The notes below the pieces were generated by a model. That model searched no databases. It saw only the letters and a program-made list of their open reading frames with translations, and was not told the DNA's origin. Below are positions 24,338 through 34,374 of a DNA stretch of 64,000 bases, in pieces. Position 1 is the stretch's first letter. Every line of letters starts with the position of its first letter. A program made the position numbers and the translations under genes. Origin of the DNA: Candidatus Gastranaerophilales bacterium (GTDB lineage: Bacteria; Cyanobacteriota; Vampirovibrionia; Gastranaerophilales; Gastranaerophilaceae); the NCBI GenBank assembly GCA_944325315.1, contig CALVAA010000009.1, positions 32,848 through 96,847 of the forward strand, given 5' to 3'.

Positions 24338-26179
24338 TTATATATTAGTTGCTAAACTCGGCGCTATTATTATAAACTGCCTTACAAGTTCTTTATCCCA
24401 TTGAATTCCTGCGCCCATTTTTAAAATTTCACAGGCTTTTTTTACACTCAAACCTTTTCTGTAGGGTCTATCTGAAATTAAAGCATGGTAAGCATCGGCT
24501 ACGGCAACAATTCTTGCAGACAAAGGTATGTCATCTCCTTTTAGACCATAAGGATAACCTGAGCCGTCTATATGTTCATGGTGATATTTAACCATAGGAA
24601 TCAAATCCTGTAAAGATTTATTTGGTTTTAATACTTTATCAGCACCAATTTTAGGATGTTGTTTCATTATAGCCCATTCATCGTCTGATAACATAGAAGG
24701 CTTTCTTAAAACATGTTCAGGAATTCCTATTTTTCCGATATCATGAAGCATTGCACCCAGTTTAATTCTTTCAACTTCACTCTCTGGAAGATTGACAGCT
24801 CTTGCAAGTGCTTCCGAGTATCTTGAAACTGCGGCACTATGACCTTTTGTATATGTGTCTTTTGCGTCAATTGCATTTGCAAGAGAAGATACAACATCCA
24901 ACAGATGTTCGTTTGAGATTATTTTTTCACTGTGGAATTGATTGATAAGCTCTTCTTCAATATTAACACCAACAGAAGCGTGTTTTTTGGTTAAAACCTG
25001 AGCAAAACATTTTAAAGCCTCGTCATCCCAGAAATTATAGTCATTTGTTGAAACAATTTCCGATTGACCCGATTGACTTCTTTTGCTTTTTGCAATGTAG
25101 AGGGCTTGTTCAGCCAAAATTGTAAGTTTCTCTTGTTTATTTGTAGAACTTGGAAACATTGAAATTCCACAGGAAAATTTTAACTGCCCCAAATCATCGA
25201 ACATTGTGCAGGCTAAATTGTATAATAAAAACTCACAAACATACTTGGCTTCCTCCACGGTTGTATCAGGCATAATAATTCCGATTTCATCACCGCCGTA
25301 TCTGCCTAAAATATCTGTGTTTCTGACATTCTTCTTAATTTTATTTGCAACTTCTTTAATAACACAGTCACCTTTTGCATGTCCCAGTTCATTATTAATT
25401 TCCGAAATATTTGCTATATCAAAAATGCAAAAAGCTAAGCTTTTATCACTGTTTGCACACAAAGACATCTCATTTGCCAAATCTTCCTGAAGTTTTTTAT
25501 GGTTACCAAGACCGGTAAGAGAATCAGTATCAGTGTTTTTGTCAACCAAATCTGCAAGCAATCTGTTTTTATAAAACAGTGCGTAATAGTTTGCAATTAG
25601 TTTATAAAAATCAAAAAACTGATTATTGTTGTTATCGGAAAATATCATAACCCCGAGACATTCTCCCAAAACATTAAGGGGAATAATATGTGTAGGAACA
25701 TTTGCAATATAGCTCATTTTTAAATAATCACTCTGCATTGTAAGAACGCATTGTTTATTTTTAAAAGCTTTGACAACAACATTTTCGCTGTCGCTTAAAA
25801 GAATTTTTGAATTATATGAAGCGTTATTTTTATCAATTAATTTTATGTTTATATAATTTGAAGCACTGTTGTATATTCCCAACGCTATAAAATTTAAATT
25901 AAATTTTATTGAAATATTATTGTATATTGAATAAAAAAGATGGAGGGAATCAACTTGGCCTGTCAATGAATCATTTATTGCGTTTATAATATCATTATAA
26001 TCAATTTCAAAAAGTTTATTGTTTGATCCTGCCCAGCCGCCATAAAGCCTATTAGCATAACTTCTTTGACTTAAAGGCATAATTTTAGATGTATTTATGG
26101 GATTTGAGATTTTTTGTTCCAGATAGTCATTAGGAAACTGGTTTAATAATGTTTCCTTTTTTATTTTATTAGAATCCAC
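24338..26179 (-). CDS. GAF-GGDEF-HD-GYP protein (cyclic-di-GMP-type signalling)
   Basis: A 613-residue soluble protein: GAF-like domain (about 65-205), GGDEF domain (215-375) with GRYGGDEIGI at 293-301, and HD-GYP domain (425-600) with MLHDIGKIGIPEH (His479-Asp480) and HIDGSGYP (536-543). It carries both a diguanylate cyclase-type and a phosphodiesterase-type module. The last residue of the GGDEF signature is Ile, a mild deviation. The start is GTG, placed by AAAGG 6 bp upstream. A TAACA direct repeat (26253-26270) lies upstream. Convergent with the glycosyltransferase. Confidence 0.93.
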   Translation of the reverse strand: MDSNKIKKETLLNQFPNDYLEQKISNPINTSKIMPLSQRSYANRLYGGWAGSNNKLFEIDYNDIINAINDSLTGQVDSLHLFYSIYNNISIKFNLNFIALGIYNSASNYINIKLIDKNNASYNSKILLSDSENVVVKAFKNKQCVLTMQSDYLKMSYIANVPTHIIPLNVLGECLGVMIFSDNNNNQFFDFYKLIANYYALFYKNRLLADLVDKNTDTDSLTGLGNHKKLQEDLANEMSLCANSDKSLAFCIFDIANISEINNELGHAKGDCVIKEVANKIKKNVRNTDILGRYGGDEIGIIMPDTTVEEAKYVCEFLLYNLACTMFDDLGQLKFSCGISMFPSSTNKQEKLTILAEQALYIAKSKRSQSGQSEIVSTNDYNFWDDEALKCFAQVLTKKHASVGVNIEEELINQFHSEKIISNEHLLDVVSSLANAIDAKDTYTKGHSAAVSRYSEALARAVNLPESEVERIKLGAMLHDIGKIGIPEHVLRKPSMLSDDEWAIMKQHPKIGADKVLKPNKSLQDLIPMVKYHHEHIDGSGYPYGLKGDDIPLSARIVAVADAYHALISDRPYRKGLSVKKACEILKMGAGIQWDKELVRQFIIIAPSLATNI

Positions 26180-26252
26180 GATTAACCTTTCGCTATTTTT
26201 TAATTACTTTAAACCTACTGAACAAAAAAAGTGCTATTTTTTTTAAAAGTAT

Positions 26253-26270
26253 GATAACATTTCTTAACAA
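26253..26270. promoter_or_regulatory. TAACA direct repeat (10-bp period) upstream of the GGDEF/HD-GYP gene
   Basis: ATAACATTTC TTAACAA: two TAACA units 10 bp apart, 74-91 bp before the GTG start and in the same layout as the sites at 9974 and 10688. Confidence 0.3.
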
Positions 26271-26283
26271 TTGAAAACAATTT

Positions 26284-26553
26284 TCATTTTTCAATACCTA
26301 TTAACTTCACTGAACACTTTTCTCCTTTTAAAATTGAAATTTTTGTTTTGGGTTTCTTTAAAACCTTGGACAAATACTCGATAATTGCTTTGTTAGCTTT
26401 TCCTTCGATTGCTCTTTGGATAATTTTCAGTTTAATTGTTCCGTCTAAAAATTCGATTGAATTAACTTTTGAATTTGCAATTACTTTAATTTGAAACTTA
26501 AATCCATCATTTTTTTCAATATGTTCTATTAAATCATCGATATTTTTTATCAT
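26284..26553 (-). CDS. DUF167 / YggU-family protein
   Basis: An 89-residue protein with FKFQIKVIANSKVNSIEF, LKIIQRAIEGKANKAIIEYLSKVL and KISILKGEKCSVKLIGI, the compact DUF167 pattern. The cellular role of the family is unknown. The frame is open from 26598, but the conserved domain begins just after ATG 26553. Divergent from relA. Confidence 0.85.
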   Translation of the reverse strand: MIKNIDDLIEHIEKNDGFKFQIKVIANSKVNSIEFLDGTIKLKIIQRAIEGKANKAIIEYLSKVLKKPKTKISILKGEKCSVKLIGIEK

Positions 26554-26641
26554 AACTTGATATTTTTTCACCAAAATACAACATATACTATATCGCAAAA
26601 ATACAATAAGGTGTATAATATTAAAATACGGTTGGTAAAAT

Positions 26642-28870
26642 ATGAACTATCAAGAAACGTTTGAAGAAATTAAAACGGAGCTAACTAAACAAAAAAGGCC
26701 GAACGAGGATATTGAACAGATAGAAGCAGCTTATAATTGGGCAAAAAAGCTTCACGAAGGACAATTTAGAATTTCTCAGGAGCCTTATATTATGCATCCT
26801 GTCGAAGTTGCAAAGATTCTTGTAGATCTTAAACTTGATAAAGACACTATTATTGCCGCTTTTTTACATGATATTTTAGAAGACACAAACGCAACAGCCA
26901 AAGAAATGGAAGAAAAGTTCGGCAGTGACGTTGTTAATCTTGTTCAGGGTGTTACAAAATTAGGGAAATACCAATTTAAATCAAAAGAAGAACGTCAAGC
27001 TGAAAATTTCAGAAGGATGTTTATTGCAATGGCACAGGATATTAGAATAATTGTCCTAAAGCTGGCAGACAGACTCCACAACATGCGGACTTTATCGTTT
27101 ATGGCAGCTGCCAAGCAAAAAAAAATTGCCCAAGAAACACTTGATATTTTTGCCCCGCTTGCAAACCGTCTTGGTATGGGAAAAATCAAAGCAGAACTTG
27201 AAGATTTATCATTAAGGTATTTAAACCCGGAAAAATATTACGAAATTGCAAAACTTGTAGCAGAAACAAAAGCTATGAGAGATTCAACCGTTAATGCATT
27301 AATCGATACAATTAAGCATGAACTTGCCAAAAACAAAATTAAAGCAACAATAAAAGGCAGAGCAAAACATTATTATTCAATTTATAATAAAATGAAACGG
27401 TTAAATGTAACTTTTGATCAGTTATACGATATAACAGCCGTTAGAGTAATTGTTGATAACGAAAGAGAATGCTATCAGGTTTTAGGAATTATTCACCAAC
27501 TGTTTAAACCGATTCCCGGGCGCTTTAAAGACTATATAGCAATGCCTAAAGGCAATATGTATCGATCATTACATACTTCAGTTATAGGCGCAAGAAATAA
27601 GCCTGTTGAGATTCAAATAAGAACCCATAAAATGCATGAAGTAGCGGAATACGGGGTTGCTGCACACTGGAGATACAAAGAATCAGGCTCTATTAAAGCA
27701 AATAATAAACAGGATTTGCAATTTTCATGGATGAGAAAGGTAATGGAACTTGAGCGTGAAAGTGAAGATGCTAAAGAATTTGTTGAAAACGTAAAATTTG
27801 ACCTTTTTAACGATCAGGTATTTGTATTTACTCCAAACGGAGATGTTTTTGACTTGCCCCAAAATTCAACTCCGGTTGATTTTGCATATAGGATTCACAC
27901 GGAAGTCGGTCACAGAACAGTAGGCGCTCTAATTAACGGCCGAATTGCACAACTGGATACAAAATTAAAAAATGGTGATATTGTTGAAATTTTAACATCA
28001 AAACAATTTATGCCAAAAATTGATTGGCTAAATTTTGTTGTCACAAAAAATGCGAGTTCTAAAATTCGTCAGTGGTTTAAAAAGTTCAACCGTGAAGATA
28101 ATATCCAGCTTGGAAAGGCAAACCTTGAAACAGAATTAACAAAAGCCTGTTTTGACGAATATTCAAAATCAGGGATTATTGAAAAAGCTGCAAAAGAAAT
28201 GAACTACAAAACAGCACAAGATTTATTCGCAGCACTGGGATACGGTGAAACCACCATACACAAAGTTATAAATGTGTTAAAAAAATATGAAGCTCCAAAA
28301 ACAGATGAACAACTAGCAAAAGAACAAGGTCAAAATCTCCAACAAAGAAAAAACAAAAGCAAAAAAAATGATATAGTAGGACTGGATGGTTTATTGTGGT
28401 CTTTGGCGAAATGTTGCTCGCCTATCCCCGGAGAACCCATAACAGGTGTTATTACACGCTCTAAGGGTATAAGTATACACAGACTCGACTGTAAATGTTT
28501 ATACAACATTGAACCCGAGCGGATGATTGATGTATCATGGGCAGACACACCTACAAAATCAACATACCTTGCACATCTTAGAATAGAATGTCTGGACAGA
28601 GTAGGCATATTGAGAGATATACTTATGAAAACAGGAGATATGGGAATAAATATAATATATTCAAACACATATTTAAAAGGAAGAAAATTTGGTATAATTG
28701 ACTTAGGAATCGAGCTTGATAATATTGAAACGCTAAAAAAGGCAATTCTTGCCATTCAATCCCTGAACGATGTTTTTTCCGTAAGGCGTCTTCAACAAAA
28801 AGAGAATCTTAACCAGCCAAAACAATCAAAAAAGAAAAAGATAAAACCAACAAACAATAAGGATACTTAG
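26642..28870 (+). CDS. relA: Bifunctional (p)ppGpp synthetase/hydrolase RelA/SpoT (Rsh)
   Basis: Makes and degrades (p)ppGpp. Hydrolase HD domain with FLHDILEDT (His76-Asp77, Glu80-Asp81) and LADRLHNMRTL; synthetase with GRFKDYIAMPKGNMYRSLHTS, where the RxKD-type charge pattern is that of bifunctional enzymes; TGS domain (VFVFTPNGDVFDLP); a C-terminal Cys/His segment (AKCCSPIPGEPI); and an ACT domain ending near residue 720, followed by a lysine-rich tail. The intact HD residues argue that both activities remain. ribF follows 5 bp after the stop. Confidence 0.96.
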   Translation: MNYQETFEEIKTELTKQKRPNEDIEQIEAAYNWAKKLHEGQFRISQEPYIMHPVEVAKILVDLKLDKDTIIAAFLHDILEDTNATAKEMEEKFGSDVVNLVQGVTKLGKYQFKSKEERQAENFRRMFIAMAQDIRIIVLKLADRLHNMRTLSFMAAAKQKKIAQETLDIFAPLANRLGMGKIKAELEDLSLRYLNPEKYYEIAKLVAETKAMRDSTVNALIDTIKHELAKNKIKATIKGRAKHYYSIYNKMKRLNVTFDQLYDITAVRVIVDNERECYQVLGIIHQLFKPIPGRFKDYIAMPKGNMYRSLHTSVIGARNKPVEIQIRTHKMHEVAEYGVAAHWRYKESGSIKANNKQDLQFSWMRKVMELERESEDAKEFVENVKFDLFNDQVFVFTPNGDVFDLPQNSTPVDFAYRIHTEVGHRTVGALINGRIAQLDTKLKNGDIVEILTSKQFMPKIDWLNFVVTKNASSKIRQWFKKFNREDNIQLGKANLETELTKACFDEYSKSGIIEKAAKEMNYKTAQDLFAALGYGETTIHKVINVLKKYEAPKTDEQLAKEQGQNLQQRKNKSKKNDIVGLDGLLWSLAKCCSPIPGEPITGVITRSKGISIHRLDCKCLYNIEPERMIDVSWADTPTKSTYLAHLRIECLDRVGILRDILMKTGDMGINIIYSNTYLKGRKFGIIDLGIELDNIETLKKAILAIQSLNDVFSVRRLQQKENLNQPKQSKKKKIKPTNNKDT

Positions 28871-28875
28871 TATTA

Positions 28876-29796
28876 ATGGAAGTTTTTCGTGAAATAGGAG
28901 TAAACAAAGGACTTGCAATTGCATTAGGATATTTTGACGGTATCCACATCGGGCACAAAAAGATTATAACCTTATTAACCCAGCAGGCAAAAATAAAAGG
29001 TATAAAAAGTGCAATAATAACTTTTGATAAAAATCCTGCCGATTATTTCAACAATAAAACTACTCCAAATATACAGACCTTTAAAGACAGAGAATTAATT
29101 TTAAGTTCTCTTGGGGTTGACTACCTTTACGAGCTTAATTTTGAAAACTATAAAGACTTAAGTGCCCATGAATATTTAAAAGATGTTCTTGTAAAATATT
29201 TTGAACCCAAAATGATTTTTGTAGGCTACAATCATACTTTTGGAAAAGAAAGAATGGGAAATCCGGGGTTTTTGAAAGACTATGAAAATCAATACAATTA
29301 TGAATGCGTTATAGTACCTGAACAAAAATATAAAGGTAAAGAAGAAGTAAGCTCAAGTGCTATAAGAAAAAGGATACAATACGGACATTTAAATGCTGTC
29401 AGAGCATTATTGGGAAGGTATTTTTCAATTAGAAATTCGGTTATAAAAGGGCAAAAGATAGCAAGAGCTCTGGGATATCCTACGGCAAATTTAGTTTGGC
29501 CCGACAGTATGATAAAACTTCCTTACGGTGTCTACCATGGTTTTGTTCAGGTTGGCTCTACAATGAACCCTGCTTTAATTTCTTGGGGGACAAAACCGAC
29601 TCTTACACCGGGTAAAAACGAAATACTCGAAGCTCATATTTACGATTTCGACAAAAATCTTTACGGGAAGATAATCAAAGTAATTTTTGTTAAAAAAATC
29701 AGAGACGAGCAAAACTTTGGAAATATAAGGGTTCTTGCCACACAATTACAAAAAGATTATTCAAAGTTCGAAAAATGGGCAAGATTAATGAAATAA
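28876..29796 (+). CDS. ribF: Bifunctional riboflavin kinase / FAD synthetase
   Basis: Converts riboflavin to FMN and then FAD. N-terminal nucleotidyltransferase domain with ALGYFDGIHIGHKKII, VGYNHTFGKERMG and SSSAIRKRIQ; C-terminal flavokinase domain with GRYFSIRNSVIKGQKIARALGYPTAN split over residues about 190-215, then YGVYHGFV. Length 306 is typical. It is 5 bp behind relA. The flavin cofactors would serve EtfAB in this window. The 270-bp gap after it is very AT-rich, with a weak GTTATT/AATAAC hairpin and no clear terminator. Confidence 0.95.
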   Translation: MEVFREIGVNKGLAIALGYFDGIHIGHKKIITLLTQQAKIKGIKSAIITFDKNPADYFNNKTTPNIQTFKDRELILSSLGVDYLYELNFENYKDLSAHEYLKDVLVKYFEPKMIFVGYNHTFGKERMGNPGFLKDYENQYNYECVIVPEQKYKGKEEVSSSAIRKRIQYGHLNAVRALLGRYFSIRNSVIKGQKIARALGYPTANLVWPDSMIKLPYGVYHGFVQVGSTMNPALISWGTKPTLTPGKNEILEAHIYDFDKNLYGKIIKVIFVKKIRDEQNFGNIRVLATQLQKDYSKFEKWARLMK

Positions 29797-30067
29797 AATT
29801 GATAATGCAAGCGTTATTAAAAAATAACACACTATCATAAACAGAAATGTTTTTTTGATACTCAGCATAAAAGAATATTAAAATATAAATAAATATTAAT
29901 AAATTGCACAAACGACTATTTGATTTTTCTTTATTTTTTTTACAAAAATATTAATTTTAATCCATTTTTTAATGTTAAGTTTTTTAAAAAAAATTTATCG
30001 CCAACTAGCAAAAAATTTTTATCAGCAGTTTTTATAGACTTGTGTTTTGTAAGGGGAATAATTTTTA

Positions 30068-31069
30068 ATGAGAATAAACGCCGTTAACAACATAAAAATA
30101 CAGAAAAACAGCGCTAACAACAATAAAAATAATCACACAACAAACTTTAAAGGCGGTTTTACGGATGGATTGGTTAATTTTTGGCAATTTGTGGATAACG
30201 GCGGCAGAGCAATGCAATTCACCGTTGAAGATATGACGGGAACTAACTTTCCAAGAAGTATAAAAGGTGCTCTTGCAGGGTATAAATATACCGGAAAAAT
30301 TAACGTACCGGCTTTTTTACAAGAAATGATAAGAGAATTTTTAACCGGTCCTACTATGTGCGTAACTCCCGTTGTAATGCTTGCGTTATCTAAAAAAATG
30401 ATGGGTAAAACTTCTAATACACATATTGAAAATATTTCCAATCTCGCACATCTTATTAAAGGAATTCAAACAAGTAGTGCCGGAGAATTTGAAAAACAAT
30501 TTTTTACAAATGTTGTAGCCGATGCTATAACCAATACAAGCGGCACTAGAGCAAAACAAAAAGACATCAATGAATTAATTGAATTAATGCAAAAATATAG
30601 TCAGTCACTTTACAATAAAAATGCTCCCAAAAAAGAAGCTGAAAATATTCTGGAATCACTTCAGCAAAGCTTTGAAAGTATAATAAAAGCAAATAAAAAA
30701 GATTTTGAAAATACAAACTTCCTTGCTGTAAAATACAGCGGAGCAAACAACAAAACAGGCTCAACAAAATTTAAAAACTATATTGATTATGCCGTTAATT
30801 ATTCAAAAGATTATATTAAACGCTATAGCACAAAAGACGGTATTGTCCGGGTTAGTGATGAAAACATCAAAAACTTTAAAAACGGTTGGATAGGAAAACG
30901 TGTTTTAACTATTGCCGGAATGTTTTTTGTAACAGGATTTTTAATGTCTTATATCCCTAAAATATATACTTGGGCTTCAGGCGGAGTAAACCCGAATGCT
31001 TCGGCTATTTATGACGAAGCTAAAAAGCCAAACGGCAAGGAAGGAGATATTAAAAATGCAGATAAATAA
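30068..31069 (+). CDS. Lineage-type protein with N-terminal NFKG motif and C-terminal membrane helices
   Basis: A 333-residue protein of unknown function. The N-terminus is short, Asn/Lys-rich and ends in TTNFKGGFTDGLVNFWQFVDNGGRA (motif at residues about 26-29). A hydrophobic stretch lies near 93-110 (TGPTMCVTPVVMLALS), then a long helical hydrophilic middle, then a membrane segment at about 285-305 (VLTIAGMFFVTGFLMSYIP). GGGG lies upstream of the ATG. It overlaps the next gene, also a membrane protein of this type, by 14 bp, so the two are probably partners or tandem paralogues. Confidence 0.75.
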   Translation: MRINAVNNIKIQKNSANNNKNNHTTNFKGGFTDGLVNFWQFVDNGGRAMQFTVEDMTGTNFPRSIKGALAGYKYTGKINVPAFLQEMIREFLTGPTMCVTPVVMLALSKKMMGKTSNTHIENISNLAHLIKGIQTSSAGEFEKQFFTNVVADAITNTSGTRAKQKDINELIELMQKYSQSLYNKNAPKKEAENILESLQQSFESIIKANKKDFENTNFLAVKYSGANNKTGSTKFKNYIDYAVNYSKDYIKRYSTKDGIVRVSDENIKNFKNGWIGKRVLTIAGMFFVTGFLMSYIPKIYTWASGGVNPNASAIYDEAKKPNGKEGDIKNADK

Positions 31070-32243
31070 GATTTCAAATTTAATAACTTCTTCAAAACTT
31101 GCAAAAAATGTATCTAAGGCTTCATCGAATGCCGCAAAAAAAGTTGGAAGCGGAATATCATCAATTTTAGAAAAATCACCAAAAGCTGATACGTTTAAAA
31201 AAGTTTTAAGTGCAATTGAACCAACGGGCGGTGTTAACGCCTTTATTCCAATGGCATCATTAATGGTAGGAACAGTTGTTGTGCCAAGGGTAATTACCGC
31301 AGGAAAAAGAAATCCTGACGATAAAGAAGCAACAAAAGACGAAATAACAGAAATTCTATTCCGTGACGTTCAGACAATTCTTGTTGTTTTGTTTTTGCTC
31401 AAGGCCACAAATTCAATTGTAGCAGGCAAAACAACCAAAATTAGCGGACTTCCTATGACAAACAAGCCGTATGAAAAAATATTTGATTCAGAAGAAAAAG
31501 GAATCAAAAAAATAGCACAAAACTTTGTTCAAACTTTTGCAAGCCCAATCCAAACCGCTAAAAAGGCAGGTAAAAATTTAATCGATACACTTCATCCGAC
31601 TCAGGGAGTTTATGCCCTTACTAATGATGAATTTGTTGCAAAATATTCAAACTATAATTCAATTGATGAAATAAAAAAGATGTTGGATTCCATTCCATCG
31701 CAAGGCGGAGACAAAAACAAAGTATTCAACAAAATAATGGATATTTTAATTAAAGATCAAACAACATTCCTTGAAGGAAATAATAAAATTTCAAAAGGAA
31801 AAGTTGAAGGTCTTATACAACAAGCAAAAAGAACCGCTAAAGACGGAAAAATCGACAAAGTTATGCAGGAAAGAATTGACCAAGGTTATAAAATACTGGA
31901 TAATCTTAAAGCCATAAAAGAAAAAGGTGTAGATTCATTTAACAGCGAAATACCAAAAGATGCTGCAGAGCAAATAATTTCTTTTATGCAAGATAAAAAC
32001 AACAGACTTGTAAACGATGCAAAGGGATTAAATGCTTCTTTAAGAACTGCGGCCTTGGCTTTTGAAGCAGCATATCTTGGTTTTGGAATACCTGCTTTAA
32101 ATCAAAAAAGGTTAGAAAAGAAATACTTAAGTTCAGAAGCAAAAAAACCTGTTAAATCCGATAATAACGGTGCATTAAACCCTCTTGTGGACAAAAATAT
32201 CAAAGCACATGAAATTAAAATATTTCATAATTTTATTAAATAA
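31056..32243 (+). CDS. Lineage-type membrane protein, partner of the preceding gene
   Basis: A 395-residue protein of unknown function. The frame opens at 30996, but AAGGAG at 31041-31046 points to the ATG at 31056. The N-terminus (MQINKISNLITSSKLAKN) is an amphipathic Ser/Lys-rich helix like those of the 39204 and 58368 proteins. Hydrophobic segments lie near residues 58-80, 104-118 and 345-365, with a long hydrophilic region between. The arrangement resembles the 17327 protein. No enzymatic motif seen. Confidence 0.75.
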   Translation: MQINKISNLITSSKLAKNVSKASSNAAKKVGSGISSILEKSPKADTFKKVLSAIEPTGGVNAFIPMASLMVGTVVVPRVITAGKRNPDDKEATKDEITEILFRDVQTILVVLFLLKATNSIVAGKTTKISGLPMTNKPYEKIFDSEEKGIKKIAQNFVQTFASPIQTAKKAGKNLIDTLHPTQGVYALTNDEFVAKYSNYNSIDEIKKMLDSIPSQGGDKNKVFNKIMDILIKDQTTFLEGNNKISKGKVEGLIQQAKRTAKDGKIDKVMQERIDQGYKILDNLKAIKEKGVDSFNSEIPKDAAEQIISFMQDKNNRLVNDAKGLNASLRTAALAFEAAYLGFGIPALNQKRLEKKYLSSEAKKPVKSDNNGALNPLVDKNIKAHEIKIFHNFIK

Positions 32244-32303
32244 ATTTAACTTGCAATAATAAAGATAATTATATTAAAATACTTTTTACAGAGGGGTTTA
32301 ATA

Positions 32304-32924
32304 ATGATTAATAATATAATTATAAGCATAGTAAGCTGGATTCAGGATGTTATAATTTCAATCGGACCCTGGGGTGTTGCACTCTTGATGGCGATTGAAT
32401 CTTGTAATATTCCTCTGCCTTCCGAAGCTATTCTTCCTTTTGCCGGGTATTTGGTTACAAAAGGAGTATTTTCCATACATACTGCCGCCTTTTTTGGGGC
32501 GATAGGCTGTGTTTTAGGTTCAATTCCATCATATTATTTAGGTTATTTCGGCGGAAGAAAGTTTGTTGAAAAATATGGAAAATATTTTTTAATTTCAAAA
32601 CATGACCTTGAACTGGCAGATAAATGGGTGGATAAATACGGCGATTGGTCATTTTTTGTATGCAGAATGCTTCCTGTTGTCCGAACATTCATCTCGCTTC
32701 CGGCCGGAATTTTAAGAGCCAGAAAAAGAACTTTCTTTCTTTTTACATTCCTCGGTTCTTTGATTTGGAGCTATGTTTTAGTTTATGTCGGGGTAAAATT
32801 AGGTGAAAACACTGACAAATTGAAACATATATGGCACAAGTTTGACGCTGTTATTATTGCTGTATGTTTAATTTTGGCTATAGTTTATATATATCACCAT
32901 ATAAAAAATCTTAAGAATTCTTGA
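32304..32924 (+). CDS. DedA-family membrane protein
   Basis: A 206-residue member of the DedA/VTT family, implicated in recycling (flipping) undecaprenyl phosphate or phospholipids. Seen: AIESCNIPLPSEAILPFAGYL (the membrane-reentrant ExxxxPxPSE motif), the GSIPSYYLGYFGGRKFVEKYGKY segment, and FVCRMLPVVRTFISLPAGILR with the key Arg residues. Four to five membrane segments. GAGGGG precedes the ATG. Confidence 0.93.
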   Translation: MINNIIISIVSWIQDVIISIGPWGVALLMAIESCNIPLPSEAILPFAGYLVTKGVFSIHTAAFFGAIGCVLGSIPSYYLGYFGGRKFVEKYGKYFLISKHDLELADKWVDKYGDWSFFVCRMLPVVRTFISLPAGILRARKRTFFLFTFLGSLIWSYVLVYVGVKLGENTDKLKHIWHKFDAVIIAVCLILAIVYIYHHIKNLKNS

Positions 32925-32937
32925 AATTATCACAAAT

Positions 32938-34248
32938 TTACACCCAATTCTTTTCAATATCTTCAAGGCTAACGCCTTTTGTTTCAGGAACTTTCTTGTA
33001 TACAAAAACCATAGACAAAATACAAATTAAAGCAAAAATAATAAATACGATACTTGGACCAAAATTACCCAAAATAACAGGAAAAAGTCCGGTTACAATA
33101 AAATTAAATACAAAATTTGAAACAATAGCAATACTCATAGCTTGAGCACGAAACGCCAAAGGGAAAACTTCCGCTATTATTAATAATGCAACAGGCCCCA
33201 ACGACATCGAAAAAGAAACAATATAAAAAGCACAAAAAACAATAGCCAAATACTTGCTCAAAGAAAACGCAAAAACGCCAGCTAAAACAATTAAACTCAA
33301 AAGCATGCCGGAAAGCCCGATATATAAAAGCGGTTTTCTTCCCAGCTTATCTACAAGGAAAAATGCAACAAAAGTCATAAGAAAATTTATTACTCCGATA
33401 AAAATAGTAACAAAAAGCGCATCTTCGCTTGTTTGAAAACCTGACATTTTAAAAATTACAGGAGCATAATATATTATTGCATTAATTCCCGTTGCTATCT
33501 GTACAAACATTATGCCAATCCCAATAATAAAAGGGGCTTTATATTTTTTAAATGAAATCTTTTCTGTTTTTTTGGACAAAGTAGAGCAAATTTCGTTTAT
33601 TTCAAAATCCACATTTGAATTTTTATCTATTTTCAAAAGCATTGCTTTTGCTTTTTCAATTTTTCCGGCTAAAACATACCATCTTGGAGTATCCGGACAA
33701 AAAAACATTGCAATGAGCAATACTAATGCAGGCAGTGCCCCAATTAAAAGCATTACTCTCCAATTTGATTCTAAATTTGCACAGAAAAAATTTGTCAGAT
33801 ACGAAAACAATATGCCGAGCGTTATGGCAATTTGATGAAAAGATACAATTTGTCCTCTTTTTTCTTTAATTGAAATTTCACTTAAGTATAAAGGACCTGC
33901 AAAGCTGACAACACCAACGGCACAGCCAACGACTACTCTTGCAAATATCAATTGCACTATATTTTGCGCAAAAAAGCAAAAAACAGAACCAAATATAAAA
34001 ATCAATGCCGTTATTAAAAGTGTTTTTCTTCTTCCGATTTTATCCACTATTAAACCGTTTAAAAAAGCGCCGAATAGTGCACCAAGCGACACAGAAGCAA
34101 CCAAAGTTCCCGATAAAAATGAATTCATTTGGAAACTTTTATCAATATACAATAACGCTCCCGAGATTACTCCTGTGTCATATCCTGAAAGCAAACCTCC
34201 CAAAGAAGCAAATATTGCGGAAAAGTATAGAAAAACAAATTTGTTCAT
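32938..34248 (-). CDS. Sugar porter-type MFS transporter
   Basis: A 436-residue, 12-helix major facilitator of the sugar porter family (XylE/GalP/AraE type), importing a hexose or pentose with protons. Family signatures: GYDTGVISGAL, VDKIGRRKTLL, RVVVGCAVGVVS, LSEISIKEKRGQIVS, PDTPRWYV (for PESPRWL), QIATGINAIIYYAP, DKLGRKPLL and the C-terminal VPETKGVSLEDIE. The exact sugar cannot be read from sequence. It stands alone, convergent with the DedA gene. Confidence 0.93.
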   Translation of the reverse strand: MNKFVFLYFSAIFASLGGLLSGYDTGVISGALLYIDKSFQMNSFLSGTLVASVSLGALFGAFLNGLIVDKIGRRKTLLITALIFIFGSVFCFFAQNIVQLIFARVVVGCAVGVVSFAGPLYLSEISIKEKRGQIVSFHQIAITLGILFSYLTNFFCANLESNWRVMLLIGALPALVLLIAMFFCPDTPRWYVLAGKIEKAKAMLLKIDKNSNVDFEINEICSTLSKKTEKISFKKYKAPFIIGIGIMFVQIATGINAIIYYAPVIFKMSGFQTSEDALFVTIFIGVINFLMTFVAFFLVDKLGRKPLLYIGLSGMLLSLIVLAGVFAFSLSKYLAIVFCAFYIVSFSMSLGPVALLIIAEVFPLAFRAQAMSIAIVSNFVFNFIVTGLFPVILGNFGPSIVFIIFALICILSMVFVYKKVPETKGVSLEDIEKNWV

Positions 34249-34374
34249 AATAATATAATACCAATTTTAAAAAATAGTTTGCACATTTAAATATTAAGAA
34301 ATAATTTAAAATTCACTTTTTTTAATTTTGTGAGACAATATTAATAAATAAATACTAAGTCATGGGGAGTTAAT

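Noticed and set aside
29797..30067. Terminator or small RNA in the gap after ribF
   Set aside because: Only a weak GTTATT/AATAAC hairpin without a T-tract is visible in very AT-rich sequence.
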